Of a stretch of 64,000 nucleotides of DNA, positions 36,423-47,728 are shown one piece after another. A program made the position numbers and the translations under genes. How positions within the stretch are numbered: position 1 is the first letter of the stretch; each line of letters begins with the position of its first letter. The notes under the pieces were generated by a model that was not told where the DNA came from, searched no databases, and saw nothing but the letters and a program-made list of their open reading frames with translations. Origin of the DNA: Erythroxylum novogranatense (taxonomy: Eukaryota; Streptophyta; Magnoliopsida; Malpighiales; Erythroxylaceae); contig CM057230.1 of assembly GCA_029891385.1 (NCBI GenBank), forward strand, positions 48,215,414-48,279,413, given 5' to 3'.

Positions 36423-36913
36423 CTATAACAAAGAAGTACAACCCATTACTAATTGCCCAATAAAACAATGACAAGAATGCATATGTCTCAAAGGCAAATG
36501 ATGTACAATGCGTGTTCAAAATTTTTCTGCTAAATCCCAATTTCGATACCTTAAGCCCAATTCCACTTTCTTACTCAATTGCTCGACAATAATTGATCCA
36601 ATTCTATGATCCATCCAATTTCCTATATTCATACTTCCTATAACAATTTCCTATCCATCGGGTCAAAACCTCTATTGCAATCTCCAATTAAAACTCCAAT
36701 AGTCTCAATTTGGACACTTAGGTCACACTACGAATCACAATTGACCTCAATCTCTATAATTCAGCACCAATTAAATCAAATCTAATTCCCATAATTATTC
36801 ATAGTCAGAGACCTTTTTCCTATTTCATAACGAATCTGAATTACCTCAATTGGAGGTCCACAACAAAAGATATGCCCAATAACCCAAAGAATCATCCAAT
36901 CGAAAATCCATCC

Positions 36914-37151
36914 TCGTCGCGACCACGCCCTTCGCCGCACGCGTATACGCGTTGTTCGCCATGACGATAAATCGTTCGCCGCGCGAACACTCCCATTCAC
37001 TAGCTCAAGCACAAGACGCCAAAGGCTCGCCATGACGCACCAATTTTTCCACTCGTCGCGTCGTCTACACAAGCTCGCCGACTAACATATTTATTTAAAT
37101 TCAATTTATTCGTCATGACGAAGCCCTACCACTTCTATGCTCGTCATGACG
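36914..37151. repeat. Phased palindromic 10-mer array in right LTR D
   Basis: Counterpart of 31468-31702. CGTCGCGAC, CGCCATGACG (twice) and CGTCATGACG are kept. Other units are altered relative to the left LTR, for example CGCCGCACGCG for CGCCATGACG, while flanking LTR sequence is nearly identical. Confidence 0.75.
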
Positions 37152-38840
37152 CATGCGAAGACCGAGATCGCCTTCTCCTAACGATTTTCCGCCATTAGAG
37201 CTATTAATAACCTCCATTAAACACCATAACCACTCAATCTAACCCCATAAATGCCATAACTACTCAAATAACCAAGAATAACAACATTAAAGCCAATAAA
37301 ACTTACCAATCGATGAATCGATCCACAACTTCCGAAACCCTAAAATCTTCCCCAATCACCGATTAACACTCTCAAACCTCTCAATCCTTCATCAATCACA
37401 ATAAATCAGTTAGCTTAGCACAATGAGATGAAAACCATAGAGAAAGATCAAAGAATCCTCACCTATGGAGGAATCGATGATCAACGTCGAAGGAGAGAAG
37501 AAGAAGAAACGATAATGCCTTAGGTTATTTTTTTCCCCATTTTCCAACCCTACTATTTATAGGCATAGGTCTCCACATCAGTCCAATTTTCAGTCTCAAA
37601 ATTTTAATGACTCAACATATTTATTTCTTATCAGAAAAAATCCTAATTTTTCCATCACCATTGGACAGTTCTTTCAGTAATATACGGTCAATCAATCTGT
37701 CACTTCAAAATTTTCGGTCCGGGCATTTTCTCCCGAATTTCCCAAAAATTTTCTATAAGCCTCTATAAATTTCCAATCACTCGCAATCAGTTCTAAATCA
37801 ATCATTTGAACCTAGTAACTCCTAATTTCTCACTCAATCATATTTCCAGTCAGTTCAATCAGTTCACAATTTGATCAGTTCACAAACCAGTCACTTCAGC
37901 CAATTTCAATTCACGATGAAATACTGGAAAATCATAAATGCATGTACCTATGAATAAATGACTATGCATATGCAGAGACTGCTCCTCTATAATTAGAGGC
38001 CAAGAGCATGCTCGATGGTAAATACAAGATGACCTATCACCACCCCAGATACTATAATACCCTTATCGACAAGAATGGGATGTTACAAACTAGGTCAATT
38101 TTTCAATCAAAGCTTCTGCCCAGAAATGTGTCATCCTATATCACATCCAAACTTTAAAATTTCATATCTTCCAAATTCCACGACCAGAAATAACATATGA
38201 TACATCATTGAAAAGCTAGGATAATCTCCTATGACTTTCATATAGATCACTTAACTCAATTCAGACCACATCGGTATATGATTTGCCTCAAATCACATTA
38301 CACCTACATGTACACTTATGGACATTTTCACAAAACAAAGCAAAAATAATACTTAACTTTGACTGATCATAACTTTCACTCCCGATATCGAAAAATATCA
38401 AACTTTATGGCGACAGAAAGCTCTCAACAGAGACTACAAGTTTCATGAAGATCATTTTCTCAAATTCTGCTTAAATCAAAAAGTCAACTCTCTATGACCA
38501 AAAAGTCAAACTTTTCTTCATTCTCCAAAATCTCATACTTTCACTATTTATTTCTTTCTTTTTAACTTCCATTTACAGCAATGTATTCACTATCAATTTG
38601 CATTTAAATTCAAAACACCACTTTAGACCATAATTAATCATAAACATCAATAACAAAAGCATACACACACCTATACTCTTTCATCATCAACTTGCTAAAT
38701 TCACCTATCTTAATCTCATATAATAATTCACATTCTTCAATTTTCTTTTTCTTTGCACATGAATAATTTACCACAAATACCTCATTTAATGTCAATTTAT
38801 ACTTCAAAATTTCAAGAAACATTCAGGGTCCAACACAAAC

Positions 38841-39960
38841 AACCCCAAATATGAAGGTATCGTAAACTAGGTTTCCTTCCTGTACACAGTTCATAAGGTG
38901 TCTTAGGAACTGCTTTACTAGGAATCCTATTAAGTAGATACGCATCACTTTTTAATGCATGCATCCACAATGATAACAGTACATAACTATAACTTGACAA
39001 ACTCCTGACCATATCTATAAGAGTACGATTTTGCCTTTCGGCTACACCATTTTGTTGTGGTGTACTAGGCATTGTGTATTGAGCACATATGCCTTGACTT
39101 GCAAAAAACTTTGCAAATGGACTAGGAAATTGTCCACATTCATCGACTTTTCCATAATATTCGCCACCTCTATCGGATCTCACTATCTTTCCTTTGCTAT
39201 CTAGCTGCCTTTCTGCATCATTAATGAACACCTCGAGGATGTCCACGGAATGAGATTTTTCATGTAGTAAATAAATATAACCATGTTGTGAGAAGTCATC
39301 AATAAAGGTAATGAAATATTTTTGCCTTCCCAAGAAGGAACGTCGAAAGGATCACAGATGTCAGTGTGTATTAATTTTAGTAATGTGTTACTTCTTGTGG
39401 TTGAGTGTTTTGATATATGTTTGGTTTGCTTGCCTTTAATGCAATCCACACATATATCCCAGTCAACAAAATCCAATGGAGCTAAGATGTCATTTTTAAC
39501 TAACCTTTGTACCTTTTCCTCAGATATATGACCTAATCTTTTATGCCATAAAAAAGAAGAACATTTATTTTGTGTACTACGTTTACTTCCTATAATATAG
39601 TCAACATGAAATAGAGATACAACAAAATCAACATCAAGATTGAAATGACATAAACAATCAATTAAGGTACTAGAACTATAATAGTACTTATGTTTATACA
39701 ATGAAAAAGCATCATTTTCAATCTTAAATTGAAATCCTACATCATCCAAATTTGCAACAGAAACTAAATTCCTAGCACATTTAGGAACATAAAGTTACTT
39801 TTCTAGATTTAGGTAAAACAAGATCAATCAGTACATTCCAATGCCTTCTATCCGTGCCTTCATTTTGTTCCCCATATATAAATTTTTTTAGTTCCGTTTA
39901 TAATTGGGATTGAAATAAATCCCTGTTTAACATGTGACACATAAGTAGTTACACTAGAAT
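38841..39960 (-). pseudogene. Copia E pol, part 1: protease and integrase
   Basis: On the minus strand, from the right: a protease remnant near 39940 (WWLDSSVTTYVSH, in which the usual DSGAT reads DSSVT, so the catalytic Gly is lost), then a Copia VPKCARNLVSVANLDDVGF segment. The GAG-pre-integrase zinc motif (LWHKRLGHISEEKV...CVDCIKGKQ) is intact. The integrase core has IHTDICDPF, IVRSDRGGEYYGK and PQQNGVAERQNRT. A frameshift lies near 39330. The segment ends at 38841 in LRYLHIWGC, where element A interrupts it. The rest is at 12347-14443. Confidence 0.85.
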
Positions 39961-40850
39961 CTAACCACCAGGTATTATTAGGCAGTTCAATAAAATTTGA
40001 TTCAAAACATACTGAGATATAGTATGTACCTTTCTTTTCAAACCAAGCCTTTCTTTTAGGACAATCTTTCTTAAAGTGACAGACTTCTTGTAGAAGTGGT
40101 ACCTTTTATCTTTATTGATTCGACCCTTATTAACTTTGCTGAGAGCTTTGTCCTTATCTTTGTTTTTCTTTCCTAGTTTATGCTTGAAACTACTAGCACC
40201 TGGATGAAATGTAAGATGAATGGAGTGTTCCTTCATTTTCTTTAATCTCCCTTCCTCCTGAACTAACATGGCCTTAATCTATTAAAGGTTCCATTTTTCT
40301 TTAATAGTGTTATGATTAACTTGGAAGTGGTTAAACTCTAGAGGAAGTGAGTTGATAATAAACTATACCAAAAAGGGCTCACTCACATCCATACCCATAA
40401 ATTTCAACTTTGTAGCTAGGTTTGACATATGAGTTACATGATCATGAATAGGCTGTGACTAGTCAAACTTCTTGGTTATTAGCTCACTCATTAAAGTCCC
40501 AACAATGGACTTGTCAGCTATCTCAGATTGTGAGTATTCTTTAAGTTTCAACATGAATTCCTTTGTATTGTCCGTTTTAGGCATTGACGACTTTACATTT
40601 TCTGTTATCATCATTCATATCAAATTCAAGCTCAGCCTGGTAGACCACTCCCAAGCCTCATAATAAGACTTGTCAGCTTCAAAATTAGTCTTAGTTATGG
40701 CTGCGGGCTTTGCTTATGAGACTATGGCCAAGTCCAAATCTATTACACCCAGTGGAAACTGGATTTGTTCGGACCAATGAGCATAGTTTAGACCATTGAA
40801 CTTGATTAACCCATTTCCTAAAGCAAACAAATTAGTAGATGCTGCAAATA
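39961..40850 (-). pseudogene. Copia E Gag
   Basis: The N-terminus near 40840 reads STNLFALGNGLIKFNGLNYAH, a typical Copia Gag start without a recognisable ATG. Later frames give a lysine-rich segment (KHKLGKKNKDKDKALSKVNK) and a zinc knuckle decayed to YHFYKKSVTLRKIV, with two Cys and one His of CCHC replaced. Several stops and frameshifts are present. It cannot make a working RNA-binding Gag. Confidence 0.75.
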
Positions 40851-41640
40851 TAACATATAGCTCACATATTAATGCTTTGAGTAAACCTAAATGGATTCAA
40901 ACTAACTAATACACTTTGATTATACATCTAAATTCTCCTTTGGGTGAAATTTAAATACATAGTCGTAACCTATTATAATGCATATATATTTCACTATAAT
41001 GGACAATCAATCATATTCTAGTCAACATGCATGTTATCTTTGGATATACAATTATATTAACTAAATATGTTGATAATGTCCCTTTAATGTCATTAATTAT
41101 AAGCAATGTCAACCTTTGGGTGACCTTCTAGCATTATAATTAATAATCTTAATTGTTCAGTTCAACTTTTTGTCATTTTAGAATCATATCAACATGAACA
41201 ATTGAACAATTTAAAATTAAATGATTAATAATTTCAATCTAGGCCACTTTGGTGACTAACAAGTTTTCCATGTAATAAACATTTAATTGGACAATTATTA
41301 TACATAATAAAATTTAATTTAATTAGTTTGGTAACTTTGGTGACTAACAAACTATGCTAAGTTACCATAACGTCATGTATCATATACAACATATAATAAG
41401 AAAATTTTAATTCCAAACATGGCATAATATAAATATTCAAAGTACCAACTAAAACATAATATGACATAAAATTATATTATACATAGCAAACATATGTGCA
41501 ACTTTTATGCATATAAACCTAAATTAATTAATTGATAATCAATTAATTAATGAATTATGAGTTATGACCCCAAATAAAATACCTTAAGTAGGACCAATAT
41601 TCAAACTCATAAAAGTATTTCATTTAAAAAATAAAACAAT
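40851..41640 (-). other. Leader region of Copia E, AT-rich
   Basis: AT-rich DNA upstream of E gag, with repeated CTTTGGTGACTAACAA words (about 41249 and 41337, plus strand) and AATTAATTAATTGATAATC palindromic sequence near 41525. No PBS or 5' LTR was recognised. Confidence 0.45.
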
Positions 41641-42018
41641 AAAAATGTTATAAAGCGACGAGTGCACGAGCCTGCCTCTAGACCCTTCTATCCCCTCTGG
41701 AATGTGAGGCGCGCGCTTCATCTTCCTCACTGAACGTTGTTGCATTTTTTTAAAATTTAAACCTTCTTTCTTTCATGGATTCTTCTGCAATTTCTTTCCA
41801 AAATCCTCTCTTGGTTTGAGCCAACAATAACGTCATCCACATTTACTTCTTCAGTGGTCAACAAAAGAAACAAACCCATGATTTTTTTTCTCACTCTAAA
41901 CCATCTATTCATATATGTTGTTTCGGTCAAGCATTTATATTTCATTTTAGTTAAGCATCGATAAAGGGTTTGAAGTCCTTAGAAGACTAATTCTTTTAAC
42001 ATCCAAAAATCATTTTTG
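41641..42018. other. Spacer between E and G, unassigned
   Basis: A GC-richer start (41650-41730) is followed by AT-rich DNA. A 62-codon minus frame (41757-41945) reads GLFLLLTTEEVNVDDVIVGS, with no family I recognise. It could be a residue of the lost 5' end of E. Confidence 0.3.
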
Positions 42019-42023
42019 GATCT

Positions 42024-42217
42024 TAGTCGGGTCGACCGTGCTGGGCCCGGATCCAGTCAAGACGACCCATGGGCCGATCGGTCCAATCATCGAAGATCAG
42101 TCCTGCGCTTAATGCCCATACCCCCTTTTCGGCCCATCGGTTGAAAAGAGTCTCCCATGCAAACACGTAAAGACCTAAACCTAGCTGCATAATCGTATAT
42201 AAGGTATTATTCTCCCA
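42024..42217 (+). repeat. Truncated 5' LTR of element G
   Basis: 194 bp matching 61204-61397 of the 3' LTR with few differences. The initial TG reads TA. It keeps a TATA box (TATATAAG, 42196-42203). After TCTCCCA it departs from the other LTR, so the last 220 bp of the LTR and the PBS appear deleted. The minus frame here (42023-42268) is a shadow repeated in the 3' LTR. Confidence 0.8.
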
Positions 42218-42260
42218 CAAATCAGCCAGGCGGCGGCGACGATTCGATGTAAATACCGTC

Positions 42261-43550
42261 ATGACCACGGCGATGCAAATATTAGGTTTGCAATGCCATA
42301 ATTATGCCGCCGCACCGCATGCCTCTCGCACGGAATCCTCTGATCCTAACGATCAACAACAACCTCAAACCTTGGAACAGGAAGAGCAGAGCGTGGCTGT
42401 GGAGGATAACGTCGCACCCAGTACACACCCGAATCTTCAACATCGATCAGGTACAGAACCTATTCCGGCTGTGCACTCCGTCCTGACCAGAAAACAGATC
42501 GAGGAAGCAGCCGATCTGTTGATTCATCAGATCCTGTAGTCCCACCCGGCGCAACAACAGACGTCTGCGCGACAAACCAGCATGATGACCGATCGCCACC
42601 AGACACAAAACCTAGAAAAAATCGTGGACGATCGGATTAACGCGGTTATGAGCTTCCGTCCAGATCGCCCGACGGCGCAGTACAGCTCTCCCTTTACTCC
42701 GGAGATCTTGGATAGCCTCCCAGTACCCGACACAAAAATACCGACCCCCGAGAAATACACCGGGAAGACCGACCCCCTGGACTACCTGCAGCACTTCCAG
42801 TCTATGATGAACCTACATTGTGTCCCGGACGCTATCCAATGTAAGGCTTTGTGCACGGCCTTCCAAGAGGGAGCTCGGCGATGGTTCAACAAATTGCCTC
42901 GAGTCAGTATCACTTGTTTCGAAGATTTCAAGGAGTTATTCCTGAATCAGTTCGCCACGAGTAAGCGACCGCAGAAAAAAGCTTTGGAGGTGATGCAACT
43001 CACCCAAGGGAGGAATGAGAGTTTGCGGGAGTTCATCACCCGGTTTAACAATGAAGCGGTCGAGGTTCCCGACCTTACTTGCTCGTCCATGCTGGCCGCG
43101 CTCATGAACAATACGAGGGACGAGGAGTTCAAGAAGTCGTTAGCCCTCGATCAGCCCCGATCTGTTCAGGAAATAAGAAATAGGGCGAACAGGTACATTC
43201 AGCTTGAAGAAGTGCTGAAAAATACGAGGCGTCGGACGGATGATCGCTCGCCAAATGATAGGGCGGGCAATTCGCACAAGCGGCAAAAAAGCCAGTCGGG
43301 CTGGAGAAGGCCAACCGATCGACAGGGATATCGGCAGGAGTTCACTCCACTAAACAAGACATATGCAGAAGTACTAGCGGCTGTGAGAGCGGATGGGGAA
43401 ACTATCCGAGAGCCGAAAAAAATGAAGACCCCTTATAAGGACAGGAACCCTAACTTGTATTGCCGTTTCCACAGAGAGGTCGGTCACGATACGAAAAATT
43501 GTCATGCGATTGAAAAAGAGATCGAACTCCTCATTCAAAAGGAAGAATAG
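42261..43550 (+). pseudogene. Tat-type Gag of element G
   Basis: One phase from 42261 to the TAG at 43548, broken by a TAG at 42537-42539. N-terminal low-complexity QPQTLEQEEQ is followed by the Gypsy Gag core: PFTPEILDSLPVPDTKIPTP, YTGKTDPLDYLQHFQSMMNL, GARRWFNKLP and FEDFKELFLNQF. The Gag C-terminus reads YCRFHREVGHDTKNCHAIEK, a CX2H...HX4C zinc knuckle typical of Tat elements. It would form particles and bind RNA. Confidence 0.85.
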
Positions 43551-44330
43551 GCGGTTCGTGAAACACGAACAAAATGCCGATCGCAGAATGGGTTGGATGA
43601 TAATAGACGCATCACGCCTCGAATCGAAATGATGTAAATGAAGGGCGACGAACACAAATATGATGACCGACGCGAAGAGAGAGGGCGGTCAAGGAAAGGA
43701 ACGACGGAAATGTCAAGCGAAGAAGACCGACCTAAAATCATCAATACGATATTTGCGTAAATGCACCGGGGATCCACCACTAAAGGAAGAAAAGATCGCC
43801 AAACAGTCGACAAAGACTCATACACCAAAAAGTCAAGGAGAGCGACGGGTGATATCATTTGATGAGTCCGACTCAATGGAGTAAGTTGCCCTCATGACGA
43901 TGCCCTCGTAGTAAATCGAATATGGATGATCACGAGGTGAAACGGTAATGATTGACACGGCAAATCGGCGATTTGTTGCAGACTATGAGGCCTTCAAGCA
44001 AATGAAGGTACCCGAGGAGCGACTATTACCTCTGAGCGACCTCATTAAAGGAGTAACCAAGGCCACCTACCCGTCGCCGGGTGTATTTGAAGGTGAAGTT
44101 TGGCGTAAACCATGTCGATAGAAAGGGACGCTGAGTTCTCGGTCGTCAAGTTCCGGGCATATAATGCAATAATCGGCGAAGCTACTCAAAATGCCCTCGT
44201 GTCGGTCGCTCCACTTACTACCAAGTTATGAAGTTCCACACCCCACGGGTAGGTAGCCGCTGTCGGGTCAACAGAGAATCGCCAGGAATGTTATTTAGCG
44301 GAGACTAAAACATTAGACGGGCGGTAGTCT
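43551..44330 (+). pseudogene. Protease region of element G, decayed
   Basis: No open frame. Short pieces resemble the Tat linker and protease region: KVPEERLLPLSDLIKG near 44010-44060, and YNAIIGEATQNALVSVAP near 44160-44215, the counterpart of the YNAILGRP motif after the active site. A recognisable DSG or DTG site was not found. Confidence 0.5.
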
Positions 44331-45270
44331 TGTGAGTTCTCTTGATGTAAGAACTGACGAAGAGACGGAGAGATTGAACCCAGTAGAAGAAACGCAGCGG
44401 GTCGTACTGGATGAAGCCGATCCTTCTAAGTTCACAAACCTAGGTTCCGAAATGCAGAGGGACCCGGTTAAAGGAATCATAGATCGCTTGGTGGAAAACA
44501 AGTCGATTTTAAGCTTGGGTACCGAGCAATATGCCCGAATTTCTCGATCAATCGATCGCACTCCTCGGATTCGACATGACCGCAAGTTTATCGTAAAAAG
44601 AAGCGATGGCACAGTAAGGAGCGACAGGAAGTGATCGAGAAGGAAGTAGCGAAGTTGCTGGAGGCCGATTTGATCCGAGAGGTCAAATATCCAGAGTGGC
44701 TTGCCAATGTTGTGTTGGTGAAAAAGAAGAACGGCAGGTGGAGAATGTGCATAGATTTCACCGACTTGAACAAAGCATGTCCAAAAGACAGCTTCCCCTT
44801 GCCTAAGATCGACCAAATTAGTAGACTCCACCTCGGGCCATGAACTACTCAGCTTCCTGGATGCTTTCTCGGGCTATCATCAGATCCAAATGAGCCTGAA
44901 GGACGAAGAAAAAACTGCCTTCATAACCGACCAAGGCATATATTGCTACCAAGTGATGCCTTTCGGTCTGAAAAATGCCGGGGCGACCTATCAACGACTC
45001 GTCACAGAAGTCTTTAAAAAGAAGATTGGCCGAACTGTGGAAGCTTATGTAGACGACATGGTAGTCAAAAGTAAGACGTCCACGGAGCATGTACAAGATC
45101 TCCAGGAAGTGTTCCAGACCTTGAATAAATTGCAGATGAAGCTAAACCCGGAAAAATGCGTGTTTGGGGTGGCATCCGGAAAATTCCTGGGGTTTATGAT
45201 CACCAATGGGAATCGGCTAATCCAGAGAAGATTGAGGCCATCATACAGATGCCTTCGCCACAATGCCTGA
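44331..45270 (+). pseudogene. Tat reverse transcriptase of element G
   Basis: Begins with a linker (about 44332-44634), then EKEVAKLLEADLIREVKYPE, WLANVVLVKKKNGRWRMCID and FTDLNKACPKDSFPLPKID. After a frameshift near 44822 it continues SFLDAFSGYHQIQM, YCYQVMPFGLKNAGATYQRL and the catalytic AYVDDMVVKSK (about 45045-45075). It is followed by LNPEKCVFGV and a second frameshift near 45180-45230. All main RT blocks are recognisable. Confidence 0.85.
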
Positions 45271-45840
45271 AAGATGTTCAGATATTGACCGGTCGGATAG
45301 TTTCGCTGAGCAGGTTCATCTCCAGACTGGGAGACAAGTGCCTTTCGTTTTTCAAAGTCCTGAGGAAAGCGAACGTGACCCAGTTCCAATGGTCGGATGA
45401 GTGCGAGAAAGCTTTTCAACACTTAAAGCAATACTTGTCCAAATTTCGCCTATTCTCAGAAAGCCCGGTAGAAGGGGAGAATCTGATCTTATACTTGGCG
45501 GTTACGGAGGGGTCGATCAGCGCGGTACTTATCCGATCGGAAGGAAGCGAGCAACACCCCGTCTACTATGTCAGTAAAGTGTTGACCGGGCCAGAAACGC
45601 GATATACGCCCATAGAGAAGCTCGCCCTCTCCTTGATAATGGCAGCCAGAAAGCTGAGGCCTTATTTCCAAAGTCATACTATTGAGGTATGGACCGACCA
45701 ACCTCTCAGACAGTGCCTTCAAAAGCCCGAAATATCGGGTCGGCTGATAAAGTGGGCGGTAGAGCTGGGATAGTTCGATATACAATACAAGCCCCGCACG
45801 ACCATTAAAGCGCAGTGTCGCGCATTTTGATCGCAGAGAT
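45205..45840 (+). pseudogene. First RNase H domain of element G
   Basis: Contains ENPEKIEAI-type and TGRIVSLSRFISRLGDKCLS connection sequence. RNase H follows: LILYLAVTEGSISAVLIR, HPVYYVSKVLTGPETRYTPI, EKLALSLIMAARKLRPYFQS and IEVWTDQPLRQCLQKPEISG. A stop follows at 45771-45773, but the same phase continues FDIQYKPRTTIKAQ. It degrades the RNA strand during reverse transcription. Confidence 0.8.
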
Positions 45841-46165
45841 GAGCCAACAGAGCTCGAAGGATGAGCAGTTCCCCGCCTGGAGCTTGTTTGCTGATGGATC
45901 ATCCAATGCCGAGGGATGCAGAGCGGGAGTAGTGCTGGTCAGCCCGTATTTTGAAGAAAAGGTAGAGTACGCCCTTCGGCTAGAATTCAAAGCCTCTAAT
46001 AACGAGGCAGAATATGAGGCTCTGATAGCCGGCCTCCAACTCGCCAAGGAGATGTAGGTGAAGCGCTTGAAGATATATAGTGACAGCCAAGTGGTAGTCG
46101 GCCAAGTCACCGGACAGTATGAGGCCAAGGGGAACAACATGATCAAGTATCCGAGCTAGTAAACA
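45841..46165 (+). pseudogene. Second, archaeal-type RNase H (aRNH) of element G
   Basis: Reads WSLFADGSSNAEGCRAGVVL, YALRLEFKASNNEAEYEALI and AGLQLAKEM, then a TAG at 46055-46057. It continues in phase with VKRLKIYSDSQVVVGQVTGQ and YEAKGNNM. The D (FADGSS), E (NEAEYEA) and D (YSDSQ) catalytic positions are visible. A duplicated RNase H is a hallmark of the Tat clade. Confidence 0.85.
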
Positions 46166-46399
46166 GAGTTGAGCAATTTCGAAGCAAGACTAATCAAATA
46201 ATAGAACGAGCTCAAAATGCTAAAGTTGATGCGCTCTCGAAAATAGCTTCCGATCGTGATGCCATAAATAACGTTCTGGTCGAACGACTTGATCGGCCTA
46301 GCATTCAGAAAACCGAGGAAGCTCTCAACGAAAATCGGCTCGGTCGAGTTGGATGTAACCAATTGTACAAGACCTTTTAGAAGGAAAACAACCGTAAGA

Positions 46400-47540
46400 C
46401 GACGGAAGCCAAGAAACTAAGAATAAAGGCCGCCGAGTACACGAGAGTTAACTACACTTTGTATAAGAGGTCCTACGACCGTCACTCGATGCTTGAATGA
46501 GGAAGAAGCCGAAGGTGCAATAGTCAAGTCCATGAAGGGATGTGCGAAATCACATAGGGGCAGAATGTTGGCTCACCGATTGATCGACAGGTACCATCGG
46601 CAAAAATGAGAAGAGATTGTCGTGAAAGGTCGACCGATGTGAGGCCCGCCAGAGAAACAAAGAATGTCCCACCAAATTAATCGAGCGAATACAAATCGTG
46701 AGCCATCCTATCCCTTTCGCCAAGGGAATGGATATATCGGGCCTTTCCTCTCGGTCCCGGGCAAAAGAAATTCTCGATAGGGCAAGGGAGTATTTCACCA
46801 AGTGGGTAGAAGCGGAGTCTCACACTACAATCACCGAGGGAAGGTGGAAAGTTTCATTAAAAAATATACTATGCCGCTCGGGATGCCTATGGTGTTGGTC
46901 ACAGATAATGGTCGATACCGACAACCGCAAGTTTAGAGATTTCGCGACCGACTAAAGATCAAGCTACTGCTGACTTCTGTGGCCGATCCCCAAAGCAACG
47001 GTCTCATGGAGAACACCAACAAAAAGATAATGAGCGCCCTCAAGAAGCTCCTGGACGGCCGAAAGACCTGGGTGGAAGAAATAGACGAAGTATTGTGGGC
47101 ATATAGAACCACACCGAACGGAGCCACAGGGGAGACCCTGCTCAGATGACCTCAGCGTAAGCCCCGTTCCAAAAAAGCGGTATTGCAGAATCACGTGGTG
47201 TCGGGCTATGAAGAAGAGCGAATGATGAAGCCCGCAGAGCGAGCTCGCTCTCCTTAGCGATGATAGAGAAAGGGCGCCGCCGCCATAAGCCATCGTGAAA
47301 AGGCGACCAAGTTCTATAATGTAGGGTCAAGCCGAAGCGATGTAAAGGTAGGTGGGTACGTCCTACTTAAAAGCCGAGGCGGCCGGAAAGCATCCAGAAA
47401 GCTTCGCAGGCGGGGCGTGGGAAGGACCCTATCGAGTGATTAAGCAAGTCGGGCATGGTTCTTACATCCTCAGCGATGAGAAAGGGAAGATTCTACCGAG
47501 GCCTTGGAACTCACAGAATTTGAAGGCTTTCTACCAATAG
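46400..47540 (+). pseudogene. Integrase of element G
   Basis: Fragmented. RIKAAEYTRVNYTLYKRSYD (about 46418-46480) is the start of the zinc-binding region. FAKGMDISG and AREYFTKWVEAESHTTITEG (46720-46840) cover the first catalytic Asp. A VTDNGRQF-like segment sits near 46905-46935. The C-terminus (47352-47540) reads GGAWEGPYRVIKQVGHGSYI and LPRPWNSQNLKAFYQ before the stop. Multiple frameshifts make it non-functional. Confidence 0.8.
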
Positions 47541-47728
47541 ATAAGTTTTATTTTAGTTAATCTTCCCTTATTACCATTTTTGTATGCAACGCGTGGGAAC
47601 CTTTTTCCTGTCCCTGCCAGACAGGTTTTTTAACGGCCCATGCCTTTGTTATCATCAATAAAGCGATTTTCAGATTTCTCGGCAATGTAAAGCTCCATTA
47701 TGCGTGACAGAATAAAAATTCAATCAAC
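47541..47728 (+). other. Post-pol noncoding region of element G
   Basis: Short noncoding stretch after the integrase stop. It leads into the 78-bp tandem repeats. Confidence 0.5.

Larger units (their letters stand above)
29457..38087 (-). mobile_element. Element D: large non-autonomous Tekay-like Gypsy
   Basis: Two 3.18-kb LTRs (29457-32639 and 34908-38087) enclose only 2.27 kb. The ends are TGTAGCATCC...GATGTTACA on the plus strand, with TSD AACTA at 29452-29456 and 38088-38092. LTR ends (TGTAACATCC on the minus strand), the CGAGGACGAAATTT segment before the PPT, and shared LTR blocks tie it to chromovirus C. The internal part has no gag or pol frame, so it looks like a LARD-type element mobilised in trans. 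It is inserted in element A. Confidence 0.9.
34908..38087 (-). repeat. 5' LTR of element D
   Basis: 3180 bp and highly similar to 29457-32639, but with clusters of odd small indels, especially in the palindrome array and around CAG words. TATA box TATAAATA at plus 37554-37561. Donor-like GTAAG near 37306. Confidence 0.9.
14444..38835 (-). mobile_element. Element A: 4.1-kb solo LTR inserted in Copia E
   Basis: A begins TGTTGGGACC at 14444 and ends GGGTCCAACA at 38835, flanked by the 5-bp TSD CAAAC (14439-14443 and 38836-38840). Its own sequence is in three pieces (14444-17198, 28851-29456, 38093-38835) because B and D are inserted. After subtracting them about 4.1 kb remains. No gag or pol frame is seen. 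Short blocks align with solo LTR F in the same order on the minus strand, including a GCAAGGAATTCAG-GTGGGT segment and a GGCTTCTCCCGCCTG segment. I read A as a large Gypsy solo LTR; a non-autonomous element is the alternative. Confidence 0.7.
11680..41640 (-). mobile_element. Copia element E (Tork-like), outer host of the nested cluster
   Basis: Degenerate Ty1/copia element on the minus strand, in two halves: 11680-14443 and 38841-about 41640. The halves rejoin within the integrase. The frame reading ...LRYLHIWGC at 38841-38880 continues as LAKVRLYNPHKKKLD at 14400-14442 once element A and one copy of its CAAAC TSD are removed. A 3' LTR with PPT is recognisable on the left. The 5' LTR expected right of 41640 was not found and is probably lost. 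The net recognisable length is about 5.6 kb. E is the oldest element in the nest. Confidence 0.75.

Noticed and set aside
42023..42268. Antisense frame matching one at 61098-61625
   Set aside because: The two match only because they are the two LTRs of G; no motif or start signal.
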